Shown: in pieces, positions 1-12,400 of the stretch
Layout of the letters: each line of letters begins with the position of its first letter
Position numbering within the stretch: position 1 is the stretch's first letter
NCBI GenBank assembly: GCA_048213135.1
Contig: PS015032.1
Location: 1 to 34,607, forward strand
Reading direction: 5' to 3'
From: Reclinomonas americana ATCC 50394
Taxonomy: Eukaryota > Jakobida > Jakobea > Jakobida
DNA: 34,607 bases
The notes under the pieces: model-generated
The model's database searches: none
Told to the model about the DNA's origin: nothing
The model's input: the letters and a program-made list of their open reading frames with translations, nothing else
Program-made: the position numbers and the translations under genes

Positions 1-2
1 CT

Positions 3-273
3 GCCCTCAACTCCAGCCGCCTGCAGCACCTTTACCGTGTCAATGCCAACAAGGCTTTCCAGCGTGTCAACAACGAGTTCGAGGCCGAGCGTGGCAAGTG
101 CGCCAACATCCGCTACTCTGGCTCGGTCGACGACACTGTGTCTTTCTACCAGCAACTTACGGCCGCCGTCGACAACCCACCGACTGACTGGCCCGACCTT
201 CAAGATCTCGGCATCGACAGCGAGGCCGACTTCCGCATGCCTGACGTTCAACACACCTTGGCCGCCCAAGAGT
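3..273 (+). CDS. Retrotransposon ORF, N-terminal fragment before RT
   Basis: Frame 3 is open from base 3 to the first gap without an obvious start codon, so the fragment continues upstream of the window. The peptide is hydrophilic (for example NKAFQRVNNEFEAERGK and PPTDWPDLQDLGI) with no domain I can name. Being just upstream of the RT and co-directional, it is most simply the linker before the RT palm. The gap size is unknown, so joining to the RT frame cannot be verified. Confidence 0.55.
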
Positions 274-976
274 NNNNNNNNNNNNNNNNNNNNNNNNNNN
301 NNNNNNNNNNNNNNNNNNNNNNNNNNNNNNNNNNNNNNNNNNNNNNNNNNNNNNNNNNNNNNNNNNNNNNNNNNNNNNNNNNNNNNNNNNNNNNNNNNNN
401 NNNNNNNNNNNNNNNNNNNNNNNNNNNNNNNNNNNNNNNNNNNNNNNNNNNNNNNNNNNNNNNNNNNNNNNNNNNNNNNNNNNNNNNNNNNNNNNNNNNN
501 NNNNNNNNNNNNNNNNNNNNNNNNNNNNNNNNNNNNNNNNNNNNNNNNNNNNNNNNNNNNNNNNNNNNNNNNNNNNNNNNNNNNNNNNNNNNNNNNNNNN
601 NNNNNNNNNNNNNNNNNNNNNNNNNNNNNNNNNNNNNNNNNNNNNNNNNNNNNNNNNNNNNNNNNNNNNNNNNNNNNNNNNNNNNNNNNNNNNNNNNNNN
701 NNNNNNNNNNNNNNNNNNNNNNNNNNNNNNNNNNNNNNNNNNNNNNNNNNNNNNNNNNNNNNNNNNNNNNNNNNNNNNNNNNNNNNNNNNNNNNNNNNNN
801 NNNNNNNNNNNNNNNNNNNNNNNNNNNNNNNNNNNNNNNNNNNNNNNNNNNNNNNNNNNNNNNNNNNNNNNNNNNNNNNNNNNNNNNNNNNNNNNNNNNN
901 NNNNNNNNNNNNNNNNNNNNNNNNNNNNNNNNNNNNNNNNNNNNNNNNNNNNNNNNNNNNNNNNNNNNNNNNNNNN
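274..976. other. Assembly gap (N run)
   Basis: 703 consecutive N inside the retrotransposon. It hides the region between the N-terminal fragment and RT fingers. Any ORF crossing it is artificial. Confidence 1.
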
Positions 977-2761
977 CTCCACTCTGCAACACCCCAATGG
1001 TCACTGTGTCGAATGTTCAGAAACTGCTGAAGTCGCTCCACAAGGCGGTGGCGACTGGCTTGGATGGCGTGCCGTACGAGGTCTTCCAGTACTTTGCCGA
1101 CCGCAAGGGCGACACTGAGGTAATGGGCTGGGTTGACATGGTGGCTGACATCATCCGGATCCAGATTGCTCTGTGGTCCTGCCGTTCGCCGCACTCCATC
1201 CGCATGCGCCGCATCATTCACATCTGGAAGGGCAAGGGCGACAACGCCAACGACACCGACAACCTCGACCAGTTCCGCCCCATCTCGCTGCAAGTGGCAC
1301 TGTACAAGATCATCAACCTCTACTTCCTCCGCAACGTCCTCCAGCCGATTGCGCACATGGTCGACCTGTTCTGCGACGAGCAGCAAGGCTTCCGCTTCGG
1401 CTCCGACGGCTGCCTGCAACACCACTTTGTCGGTCAGCGTGTGATCGACGATTTCTGCGACAACATCAACCATTACGGTTCCCTCAGCCCTATTCCAACT
1501 CCCAACCCAGCCGACCAAGACAACTGCCTGGTGGTCCTCAAGCTTGACAGCAAGCGCGCTTACGACAGTGTTCCCCCCGCTCTTGTTCGTTTTGTGCTTG
1601 AGAAGATGCGCTTCCCCCTTTACATCACGCAGTATTTGATGGACTGGATCGAGTTCCAGCCTTTCGTGGCATCCCTCGACAACTTTCAGGTGACACCTGT
1701 CATGTTGTCTGCTCGGGGTGTTCCGCAGGGTGATGTCCTCAGTCCTTTTGTCTACAATGCCATGGCATCTGTGTTCATTCGTGGCGTCCGCGCCCTTCGT
1801 GTTGGTTACTCTTTCTGTGATTCCGCCATTCGTGTGTGTGTTTCTGCCTTTGCCGATGATCGTCACGTGGTGGTGTCTTCCGTTCGTGAGGCGCGCAGCT
1901 GGTCCTGGATCTGTCCAAGCGTTTGCCCGAGTGGTCTCGCATCGCCGACAACCCGCAGAAGTCATTGGTGTTGGCTCTGGCCATGGTCCGATGCTGGCGC
2001 AGAACTTTGTGGCGGAGGAGTTCGATCCCGAGCTGCTGATGGCTGGCACTGCGTTGCGATCCATGTCATCTGTCACTGAGTGCGAGCGTTGGCACCTTGG
2101 CTACCCGTTCTACTCACCGACTCGTACAAGTGAGGCGATGAAGCAAGTGGCGGAGATGCTAGCGCTGGAGAAGCAGCTCTTCACTCCGATCAAGGCCATC
2201 AAGCAGTCGTCGCTGTTGCCGCTCCAGAAGGTGGATGTCGTTCGCCGCTTCGTCCTCACCAAGGCCACCTTTGTCATTTCGGCCGTGGAGCTTCAGCCGG
2301 AAGTGCTCCGCAGATTCGACTGCAAGATCCGCGACAGCATCCGACTCTGCCTTGGCCTCGGCAACGACTCCGGCACACCCTTCCTCTACACTCCGCTGTC
2401 GAAAGGTGGTCTCGGCCTGTACTCTGTGGTGGAGCGAGCGGCCTCTCTGTTGATCAACTCGAGCTCGAGCTCGGCGGTGAAGCTGTTGACACACCGCCGT
2501 CCGCTGACTCGCCGTGTGGCGGAGCACATGCTTCACTGCTCGGTGAAGGCGGCCGGTGGTCGTGTTGACGACTTCTCGCCGTTGCCGACTGCTGGTTTGG
2601 TGGCCAAGTACCGGCCGGGGCAGACGAACGAGGTCACAGACGTCAATCGCCAGCAGCTGCCAGTTGCCACGCCACAGCGGTATTTCTCTGTGTTGCTGTC
2701 CTCCGGCTGGTGCTGCTGCGGTTGCTCCTGGTGCAGGTACCCGGTTCCAAGTGGCCACTGA
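977..2761 (+). pseudogene. Reverse transcriptase domain of the non-LTR element, frameshifted
   Basis: Frame 1 carries the RT fingers and palm: WKGKGD and DQFRPISLQ (motif 1-2 region), LKLDSKRAYDSV (motif A, with the first metal-binding Asp), ARGVPQGDVLSPF (motif B) and AFADDRHVV (motif C, FADD box with the second Asp pair). After about 1895 the family-like continuation moves to frame 3 (QLVLDLSKRLPEW, NPQKSLVLA), then after about 1970 to frame 2, where LGYPFYS matches the thumb-proximal motif E. Both changes are the kind made by one missing base. Frame 2 stays open to TGA at 2759-2761. Catalytic residues are present, but the copy as written cannot be translated in one frame. Assembly error in a repeat is the alternative. 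Confidence 0.82.
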
Positions 2762-2796
2762 TCATGATCCGAATGATCCTCGCCGCGCTGTTCGCT

Positions 2797-3129
2797 NNNN
2801 NNNNNNNNNNNNNNNNNNNNNNNNNNNNNNNNNNNNNNNNNNNNNNNNNNNNNNNNNNNNNNNNNNNNNNNNNNNNNNNNNNNNNNNNNNNNNNNNNNNN
2901 NNNNNNNNNNNNNNNNNNNNNNNNNNNNNNNNNNNNNNNNNNNNNNNNNNNNNNNNNNNNNNNNNNNNNNNNNNNNNNNNNNNNNNNNNNNNNNNNNNNN
3001 NNNNNNNNNNNNNNNNNNNNNNNNNNNNNNNNNNNNNNNNNNNNNNNNNNNNNNNNNNNNNNNNNNNNNNNNNNNNNNNNNNNNNNNNNNNNNNNNNNNN
3101 NNNNNNNNNNNNNNNNNNNNNNNNNNNNN
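2797..3129. other. Assembly gap (N run)
   Basis: 333 N between the RT thumb and the zinc-knuckle part of the retrotransposon. Confidence 1.
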
Positions 3130-4040
3130 CATACTTCTACTCCAAGAGCCACATTGTGAGCTGGAAGGCCTTGCAGAAGTGTGGTGCCTTTGTCGACTTT
3201 CTGCAGAAGGCTGCTGCTGGAACCCATGACGTGGTGGCTCAGGGCAACAGCATCACCGAGAAGGAGCAGCGCTTCCTGTGCAAGATGCGGACCAACTCCG
3301 TCATGCTCAACAACAAGGCGGCGGTCTTCAACGGCAACCCTGGTGGCCCTGCCTCGCTGTGCCCACTCTGTGGCAAGGAGTCGGAGTCGCTCGGTCACTT
3401 GCTCAACGGCTGTGAAAAGCTGAAGGGCTTGTGGACGACGCGCCACGACAACGTGCTCGACGTCCTTCAAGCGGCTCTGGTGCGGCGCCCCAAGGTGGAC
3501 GGTGTGGCGTGCCAGCTGGTGCGCGAGTGTGTCGACGCCGACCTGCTGCCAGCGCCGGTGGACTTTGCCGACCACGCCAACCTGGCCAGGCTCAAGCCGG
3601 ACTTCACCCTGGTTCATACCAGAGAGGGGACTGGTGAGATCTGCTTGGTCCAGGTGGTGGAGCTGACGTGCCCCTTCGCCAACGAAGACTCGGTCAAGAC
3701 TGCTGTCAACGGCAAGAAGGCCAAGTACGAGTCGTTGGTCAAGGCCATCAAGCAGAAGGTCGGCGATCAGGCCAAGGTCGAGCTGGTGGTGCTCCCTGTG
3801 ACCTCGATTGGCACGGCATCGGCCTTGGTTTCGACTGGCCTCCGTCGTCTCGGCGTGCGCAACGTCCGACAGTGCATCTCGCCATTGCACGACAAACTTA
3901 CGTACAAGTTACTCGATGTTTGTCCAACGATGCAAGGGAGTGGGTGGTACACAGGTTCAGGCTGGAGTGCAAGCATTCCCTGCTGGTGTGGTGTGAGAGA
4001 AGTAACAGTTTCCCAATGCTTGCCCCACTGTTCTTCTTGA
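3130..4040 (+). CDS. Retrotransposon C-terminus: CCHC zinc knuckle and restriction-like endonuclease
   Basis: Frame 3 is open from the gap to TGA at 4038-4040. CPLCGKESESLGHLLNGC at about 3361-3414 is a C-x2-C-x8-H-x4-C knuckle as found just before the endonuclease of R2-like elements. About 60 residues further on, KPDFTLVH is followed by VVELTCPF and then KKAKYESLVKAI. This fits the PD...E...K core of the nuclease that nicks the target DNA for target-primed reverse transcription. The carboxylate is the Glu of ELT, 19 residues after the PD Asp, rather than the Asp at 12-14 residues quoted for R2. The last 60 residues look less conserved. Confidence 0.8.
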
Positions 4041-4338
4041 TATGATCAATTTCTCTTTGTCTTCTTCGTAGTTACTGCGATGGACGTCTTCTGGTGGTCA
4101 CTGCTGACGAAGTCTTCTTCCTGGCCTGGAGGCCGTGTGCACGTGTCCTGAATAGGGCTTTATTCTCAACATCGACAACACACTTAAAACAGTTTTAGTT
4201 ATAGAAGGAAAGCACACGAGACTTGTTGGCGATCACTGGTAGATGCTCATTGTTGTGTATGTATATAATAGAAACGATCAGTGAAGTTTCTATTATATAA
4301 AGTCAAGAAACAACGATTGTTTAGGCAAAACACCCACG
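4041..4338. other. Intergenic region between convergent units
   Basis: About 300 bp between the stop of the retrotransposon and the stop of the minus-strand beta-helix gene. It probably holds both 3' ends. It is more AT-rich than the neighbours and contains a perfect hairpin (separate entry). No ORF of note and no clear poly(A) tail of the element. Confidence 0.6.
4262..4299. repeat. Perfect 14-bp inverted repeat with 10-nt loop
   Basis: TATATAATAGAAAC at 4262-4275 is exactly mirrored by GTTTCTATTATATA at 4286-4299. The loop is 4276-4285. It sits between two convergent 3' ends, so it could fold in either transcript or mark a small mobile element; neither is shown. Confidence 0.85.
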
Positions 4339-6475
4339 TCACTCCTCTTCTTGCGGCGCGCGGGCCTCTGATCGCTCTGCTGAGCTTAGCAAGGGCTGCC
4401 CGAGTGAACCGGGTGTGATAGGGAAGGCAGAAAACATGAACGAGCTAATGCGCCGAGATCGGCTGTTCTCGTCTGATCGCCGCTGTTGCGCTGGTGTCGG
4501 TATCCGATCGCCAAGCAACCCACCGCCCGTGATGGGGAAGGGAGGAGGTCGAGGTGTGCGCTGGCGGCCGCCGCCGCCGACTATTGTGCTCGATCGCCTC
4601 GACCCGGCGCTATCGTCGTCATTAATGCTTGAGCCTGATCGCGAGTGCACATCTTGCATCTCCACTGCCCCGTCGTTACTGTTGGTTTCCTCGTCGGCTT
4701 CGTGCGTTCCGACACGTGAGTCTGTGACGCATGTGTGACTGGTGAGAACAAAGCCGAGAACGTCTTCTGCACGTGCATGCTTGGCGCTACCAGCTGCGTC
4801 TGTGTCGGACCCGGAGGTATCGCCATCGTCTGTATTGTGCCGTCGGCGCTGGCTCCGCCGAATACATCGACGACGGAAGCACGCGAAAAAGGCTCGAACA
4901 AAACGCACGGCGATGGGCAAGGCCAATAGCACGGCTGTCAACACGAGCACCGCGATCGACATGTAAAGCTTGAAGCTTTCGTCCACTCGAGAAGCAAAGA
5001 TCGTCGCAATGATAACCAGTCCACCGAGACCTACGGCCTGTGTGACAATCGAGTGAAATACAAGCGCTGGTGAACGCGCAAACGAGTCAGGTGGCACACA
5101 CAGGCTTTACCTCCAGTGTGTTGTTGTTGATAAACTTGGCATACAAGCGGTTCTCGAAGTCGTACGTGTGCTGTTTCTTCTCATAGGGCCGCACGAAGAG
5201 GTGGACGGCTAAAAACGCCACGCAAATGGCCCACAGCGCCATCGGAAGTGAGTCCAGGTATCCACGAGCTGCCAACGGATACAGGGTTCCCAGCAGCATG
5301 AATCGACGACTCAGTTGATACGCTGTGCATGTCGTCAGAGAGAGAGAGAGAGAGTAATACACATAGAAGGCCCACAAACCTTGAAACCACACCACCGAAG
5401 GCCGATACTGTTCGTATAACGAACCGAAGATACGCATCGGCTGTGCATGATATCGATGCGCAGGGGGTAAAAAGAAAGTTGATTGATTGTAGCCACCTTC
5501 GTCCGCCAGTGTGCTGCATGCAGCAGGAACGCACCTTCTCGTCACTCAGCCGTCTCTGTCGTCGCAATCGAATCGTCCACCAGGCGATGAGAAAAGGCAC
5601 GGATACGGTTACGACGAGAAGGACACAGAATAACGGCAGCAACTGCAACCATCTGCGATTGCGTTCGTAAAGCGCGTACGTGTGGGCTCGAGGGCAAACC
5701 TAGTAAAGCACACATGGCGGCAACTGCACGCAACTCTCCCTCGAAACACACAATACTGGGGGAGAAGAGCACAACCTTGCTCTCACCCACCGGTGCGCAA
5801 GTGAAGAACAAGATGGCATTCTCCGCCTGGCCTTCGTACGCCGCAAGCAGCACGATGACCGTGGTTACCAGATATCCAAACGGCGATGACGAGCTGACTA
5901 ACCAGCGCACAAACCGGCGCCACAAGAAACGTCGTACCACCCGATGATGCAGGCGAGTGTCGCAAGCGCACCAGCGTCGCAGACTGAGGGCGATCAGCCG
6001 ATGTGCAGCAAATGTGGCCCACAGCAGCGCCAAGTAGACGAAAGGCCAGATGGTCCTTGCCACGAGGTCACCCGCGGCACTGAGATCGAACGGGCAACCG
6101 ACGTCGAAAAACTGCGGCACCGAAAGCTTGAGCAAACGCTCTAACTGGAGAAGTTCCACGTTGGGGTAAAACAGGAGCGTGGCCGTCTGAAGCGTGAAGA
6201 TGATCATCTCGGCGGACTCTATGCAAATGACCGCAGCGAGAGATTTCAGCACAGCGTGAGTACCACGAGCAGACGATGCATTAGCAACGCCACCTCCTGC
6301 TCCGCCCACTTGAAAGAACGCATGCACGCCCATCACGTAGAGCCACATACGGCCAAAGGTGGCCAGCCGCGCGACACCCGTGGTGCCATTCCTGCAATCG
6401 ATACAGTCGTTCTGCCAGTACGAAAAGCCCTCCTGAGAGTTGCAAAACGTGAGAAAAGCGAGTACTGACAGTCAC
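4339..6475 (-). other. Membrane module and cytoplasmic tail of the beta-helix protein
   Basis: Exons here encode hydrophobic segments such as MWLYVMGVHAFF, IIFTLQTATLLFY, TIWPFVYLALLWATFAAH, FGYLVTTVIVLLAAY, LPLFCVLLVVTVSVPFL, LPMALWAICVAFLAVHLFV, VGLGGLVIIATIF and YMSIAVLVLTAVLLALPI. The last exon (4339-5037) ends in a soluble tail of about 170 residues with Arg-rich start, acidic Ser/Asp stretches and GGG runs. The intron at 5038-5110 joins INNNTLE to AVGLGG in phase 0; the one at about 5329-5382 joins VVWFQ to AYQLSRR in phase 1. The module resembles the multi-pass C-terminal part seen after Cys-rich segments in protist Pmp-like proteins; channel activity is only a guess. Confidence 0.7.
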
Positions 6476-9400
6476 GACGCCACCAACAAGCAGACCGAGC
6501 AGGCACCACAGAGTGGCGACCTGGGCTCCCGATTGGAGTCATTTTTACAGTAGTTCGCACCGCTCTCGAACCTTGTCGAGTGAATCCCATTTGCCGGAAT
6601 CGGAGGGCGCTCGCAAAAGTCGTAGGGACAGGTGTACGTGGTAACATCGCCACTAGCTGGCGGCTTAATTTCCGTTCCATTCGTTCCGCGAGAAAGAACC
6701 GGTTCAATCATCCACTGCGACGACACGGGGAACGTCCAGTGACCGGACTTGACAAACAGAGAGTCGCCGCCAAAACAAGCCATATTTGACGGGCAGGCGT
6801 GGCACTGTTGACCAAACGCCGGCAGCGAGTACTTGCCCTCCGGGCACGCCTGACACCCCTCCTTGTCGACGTAATACAGGCCAGCTGGACAAGCAGACAC
6901 AGCAACTTGCACGGTTGGAGTGGACCCGACAAACTTGTAACCGGTGCTCATGGTGACTTGGATGCTGACCTGTGTTGGTGAACCAGTGGCGAACGCGTAC
7001 GGAGCCAGGTAGCTGTGCGTTCGCCCGGCAGTGACAGGTGATGATGATGGTGAAGCGCCGTCGCCACCCATGGCCACCACATAGAGCGGAAACGTAGCAA
7101 CTCCGTTCTCTGTGGCCCGTCTCATTTCCTGCGCACAACATGCAGCAAATGCATTTTCGCGTCAGTGCCGGCACCACCTCAAAGTGAAAACAACAGCAAC
7201 TCTGCTCACGCTTGGACTGCAAGAGCTGCAGTTGACCACAAACACTGTCTGGTCCAGCGTGGCCATGACCTGATTGAACACGTCGGTTGCGTTCACAACC
7301 ATCTTCCGCGGTGTTTCATTCGTCGGGTATGTGTCGACGGCGGTAGCAGACCACGCGGGACCGCCCGTTACCGAATACAGGGCTAGCATGTGCGATCAGA
7401 GCTTCGTCCGAAAAAGACATGCATAAGGTCGCCAAAACGCAACTGCTGCCTTTGTCGCCGGACGTTCGATCGGTAGCTCGATTGCCGACAAAGGTGATGT
7501 TTCGTGCCGCAGCAAACGACGTCCACCCATTGGCAATGCGAACGGCATTGCTCAGCGGCTCTAACAGAGCAGGATCTCCGTTCCCATTCCAGAAAATGCC
7601 GCCTCCGCTGCCTTCACCGTTGGTGTTGACGGCGCCCTCGTGGGCAAAAGCCCTGTTCTGTCGGAATTCGACGTTTCGCAGCAGCACAGCTGCCGAGTAA
7701 TCTACAGGAGGTGGTGTGTCGGCAATGTTGATGACCAGTCCACCACCGCGCCACGAACTTGTGTTGTTATAAAATGAGGTTTGCACGAATGAGGCGAGAG
7801 CGGAGCTGACCGTGGAAGCGCCGCCACCGTCGCTGCTCGTTGCCGTGTTGTTGGCAATAATACACCCCAAACATGAAAATGTGCTGTTGTTCAAGACTGA
7901 CAAGCCACCGCCGCGGGTTGTAGATGCCATGTTTCCCACGATTGTCGTAGAACTGACAGTCACTGTGCTCTGGTCAGCACACGCTAAACCGCCGCCACCC
8001 AGTGCCTCGTTTCCAGTAAGCAGCGCCCCTGTCAGTGTCAACGTAGCGCTCGACTGCACACAGATCGCACCGCCATCGCCACCTTTCACGACGTTTGACT
8101 GCATGACACCACCACTCAATGTGCCGCTGCTTCGATCGGTGAGGTATGCACCACCTCCGTGCAGTGCTGCTGTGCCGTTATTCAGCAAGCTGTTCTTGTT
8201 GGTCCACACTCCGAGACCACGCACAGTCACGTGTCCGCCCGAAGTTTCTGCACTATTGCCGTAAAACTGCGTGCCGATGGTTGTCAAGTTGCCGCGTTTG
8301 TCCACGAAAAAGCCTCCGCCTGCAATCGTCGCGTTGTTGTTCATAACATAGCCCTTGTACAGAACGACCGTGGCACGATCGTCAATGAATACAGCACCGC
8401 CGCTTGCATCCACCGCAGCGTTGTTCATCAACTGAACGTTGATCAGTTCATGTGAGCTCTCTGAACCAGCAAAGATACCGCCGCCGAACAAAGCTGTGTT
8501 GCTGTACACTGTCACATCCGTCCACGAAATGGGTGCGTCACCAGCATCGGTATCGCTATACACGCCGCCACCGAAGGAACCGGCAGAATTTCCGATGATG
8601 TGGGACTGAGCAATGGTGCAGGTCGCGCCGTCGGTGATGTAAACTCCTCCGCCGTGCTCAATGGCACTATTGTTCCGGATGTCTAACTGAACGACAACGA
8701 GGTTCGCCACATCAGCGCGCACCACCAACGCTCCACCATAATGAGCAGTGTTGTTGGTCAACAATGTCGACTGCACTGTTAGTGAAGGGGCGACGTCTAC
8801 CAGTGCAATGCCTCCACCGAAACCACCGCTGCGATTGCCGGCGCTGCGACGAAGGGCCGAGATGTTGCCACAAATGCTCATGTTTCGCAGCATCGCGTCT
8901 GTTCCCATGATGGCGACACCGCCCCCGGCGAACTCCACTTGATTGCCTTCCACGACACAGTCAGTCATGTTTGAGCGAAACCCCACAAGCACGCCACCGC
9001 CAGTGGCAAAGACACCCGTCACGTAGTTCGCCGAAAACGTACTGGAGGTGGCGTTGCTCATCGTATCGAGGAGCAACGCACCGCCTCCTGCTGCTTGACT
9101 GGACGAAGCGGTGGTGCCCGTAAAGACAGCCGAGTTTTGTGCAAAAGTGCAGCCGGACAACTGCACATTCTTGTAGGCCAGCAGGGCCCCTCCACCACAT
9201 TCGTCGCCAGACAGATAGACGTACTGGCCGGTTCCAGCGGCTCCAGGGTCCACCACACGGTTTCCACTGAACGTGCACTGACTGAGAAGTGCATTCTGTG
9301 CGAAGACGGCGCCACCACCATTGCGTCGACTGCCACTGCCGTCGACAACGTTGTCGTTTCCGCCGAGGCCGTCGCGCAGCGAAGTGTTACCAGTGAATGT

Positions 9401-12400
9401 GCAGTTCGAGACTGCGAATGCAGAGTTGTTCGAGTCCTGCTTTTTCGCACAAGGGGTGAGACGGCGAAGATGCTCCCCTGTTCCTGCTGTCGATATCCAT
9501 CACGCAACAACACTAGAAGTTGATGGGCCGATCAGAAGCAGCGCACCACCTCCGTTGATGCCCTGAGTTGAGCCGACGTTGGTGTTGTTTCCACCAATGC
9601 CGTTGAACGCGGAAAGATTGCCGTCCAGAACACACTGGTCGATGGTCTGTGTTCGAGTGTGAGTCGGAAAATTACGAGAGTGAGTGAGGAAGAGAGAGAG
9701 AGAGAGACAAACAGAGAGAGGACTCGCAGTGCTCACAAGTGACACGGTGGAATCGGGTGAGGTGTACAGGAGAACGGCTCCACCACCGCTATATGATGCT
9801 GCACTGGAGCCAGATATTCCGTTGTTATTTCCACCGTTGCCTGCATGAAAGAAACCATCACACACTGCTGACGAAACGCTCATGTTCCCACTCAAAACGC
9901 ACTGTTGTGTACAGCGGAGTTTGACCGGAAGGTAGTGCCAGTAATCTAGTGTTGGCTTCAGTGCGACATCATTCAGGGGGTGTAAGGCTCGGAGAAACGC
10001 ACCGAGAACAGAGAGGCCCACGTCGAATTGGTGGCAAGAATCGCACCGCCTCCGTTGGCCAGTGCTTTGGAGTCGCCGAATCCAGTGTTGTTTGAGCCAC
10101 CGATACCGTTGAATGCTGCTCCGTTTCCAGTGAAAACACAATTCGCGATCATCGTCTGCATAACCACACGTACGCGTTGTCAGCGAATATATACAAGCCT
10201 GGTGGTCGCTGCGTCAGTAGAAAACGAAACGCTGTTTGCCATGGGATAGAGCAAAAGCGCTCCACCGCCATTGTATCCGACACCTAGATTGCTGCCGTCT
10301 GATCCGCCGTTGCCTCCATTCGCATTACCATTTGCGACGTTACCGCTAAATGTTGAGTTGTTGACTAAGATCTGCATCGTACGTAGTGACAGGCCTATAT
10401 CAATAGATAGTGTTAAAGGGGAGGCCCTGCAACACAAACCTGGTAGCCGACGCTTGCGCGCTGAATACTAATTGCACCACCGCCAGCTCTGCCTCCGTTG
10501 ACGACGCGAGAGATGCCTGAACTCGAAAGGCAGCCTCCTAATGCAGGGATGAGAACAAGGATTCGGCAAACTCTACAGAAAGTTTGAGCAGCATCACGGA
10601 CCAGCACTGCCGTTGCCGTTCGCTTGATTGCCCGAAAAGCTTGTGTCGTTAACTACCACGACTCCGCCTCCCTGTTCCTGCTATGATTAGTTGTATCTGT
10701 ACAGTCTACACACGACCGACACGCTCGCGTGGTCCAACAGACCGAACTCAGTCGCAGCAATAGCGCTCCACCTCCACTTCCGAGGCTGTTGATGGTCGAG
10801 TCTCCCAGAGAGCAGTTCCCTTTGTGAATAGTGCGATCATGAGATGAATGGCGGCATGACACAAAGCAATAACGTTAACGCCCCACCACTCAGCCCGTTT
10901 CTGTTGGCAATGTTCGCGATAAATGAGGCTTGTTGCACAAGAATAACTTGGGATAGCGACTGATGTTGCCGTAAATGAGTCACTAGTCGAGCAATTCCAC
11001 GGAATAGTTACCACAACGTGTTATTACCGATCCAGATGCGCTAATGAGAAAAGCACCGCCACCGTTGTAGTATGAGAAACCCTTTCCATCTCCAGTGTTG
11101 TTGTGTCCTGCCGACAGAACACATCAGAGATCTGAGAAGAGCATTATCAGCTGACGCCGACGGCCTCACACACGAACCACCAACACCGTTCAGGAAAGCC
11201 GCATTATGAGCAAAGGTGCAGTTGCTGATTGTCATCTGCGTGCGTGGAGACTGGATTTCAAACAGAAGGGTTCAAGCTAACATTTGACATGCAGTAGAGC
11301 TTACGAACGGTACTTGTACCGCCTGCAGAGATCAGCGCGGCACCACCACCGTTGTGGTCGCCGAATGACTGATTTGTTCCCTTCTTGTCTGCAGCCGAGT
11401 TGGTATTTCGATTGAACGAGCCTGTAAGTGTAAGAGGTTCTTGTGAGGTTTCGCGCCAGATGGTTTCCGGTAATGGTTAACGTTCGTACCTCCGCAGCCA
11501 CAAGCCTGACTCGTGTTGTTAAGAAACTGAGTGCTGGCAAATGTGGAGGAAATCTGTGTCACGCACGGTAAGCTGCGCGCAGTACAGACGTCAACATGCA
11601 GACCAACATGAGCATGTTTTGACACATACTTTTCCGCTTGCAGAAAGTAAAGTAGCTCCTCCCCCGTTGACACCGCCAGACGACTTAGTCGATAACCCGG
11701 CATAACCGAGGCCTGCATTGTACTTGTTATTGCTTCCTATTATTATTACAGTATTACAGTTAATTAACCACAAGTCAGCAAAGCATCCGGTGACTCTAAG
11801 CTCCATGATTCACCTCCCACTCCACTGTCCAGCACACTATTGTTCGCGAATAAGCTCCCACTTATTGACACAGTCTGCGTCTCATGGTCGTCAACGTAGT
11901 CCAAGTTCTACATGTGGAAGATGTGCCTGCTCACCATGGACGCAAACGATTGTAGCGAAAGAGCGCCGCCTCCATTGTTCGGTCCAATACTCTGAGCATT
12001 GACTTGCGTAGTCTGCGAAGTGAAGTCGTTATTACTCCCTGTACATATATATATCATCAGTGTCGCGAGACCACTGCCACAGTGTGAGCGAATGACACAC
12101 CTCCGTTGCCTACGCGCTCAACAGTGTTATCCAAAAACCGACTTCCTTCAACAGACGTGCTCAGCGTCGACTGTGTGCGTTCGTGTAAGCAACGCTTATG
12201 ATCCTCAGCAACGATCTGGAACGGTTTGTGAACCCCACCGCCACCGACAATGCTAACCACGCCCCTCCTCCATGTCCACCCCCACGGCTGGAAGCGAACG
12301 GAAAACCGGTCGAGTGACCTGAAACAAAATGGCTGTCAGTGAATTCGGGGAGCAGACTGAAAGCAGCACAAATAGCACACCTCCACCATTGCCAGTATCT

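Larger units (their letters stand above)
1..4040 (+). mobile_element. Non-LTR retrotransposon with C-terminal restriction-like endonuclease, 5' end outside window
   Basis: All readable coding parts from base 1 to the stop at 4038-4040 belong to one element on the plus strand. The order is an N-terminal part, reverse transcriptase (motifs at about 1540-1860), thumb region, CCHC zinc knuckle (about 3358-3415) and a PD-E type endonuclease (about 3590-3760). This order is typical of the early-branching non-LTR clades (CRE/R2/NeSL/R4-like), which use a restriction-like endonuclease downstream of the RT instead of an N-terminal APE enzyme. No LTR, integrase or protease is visible. Two N runs and frame changes leave no intact ORF. 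The 5' boundary lies outside the window; the 3' boundary is not marked by a clear poly(A) or target-site duplication. Confidence 0.85.

Noticed and set aside
157-2076. Long minus-strand frame opposite the RT
   Set aside because: Antisense shadow of the GC-rich RT frame; no domain, and it crosses the gap.
37-2079. 680-codon frame across the first gap
   Set aside because: About 235 codons are N; only the part after 977 is RT, and the part before it reads better in frame 3.
1-4040. LTR retrotransposon or retrovirus-like element
   Set aside because: No LTR, protease, integrase or RNase H; the C-terminal zinc knuckle and PD-E nuclease fit a non-LTR element.
10190-10200. Possible GC-AG intron donor (CCAG|GCTTGT) at the end of the 10195-10371 exon
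   Set aside because: A GTATAT donor a few bases further keeps the frame and makes the exon a multiple of three like its neighbours.
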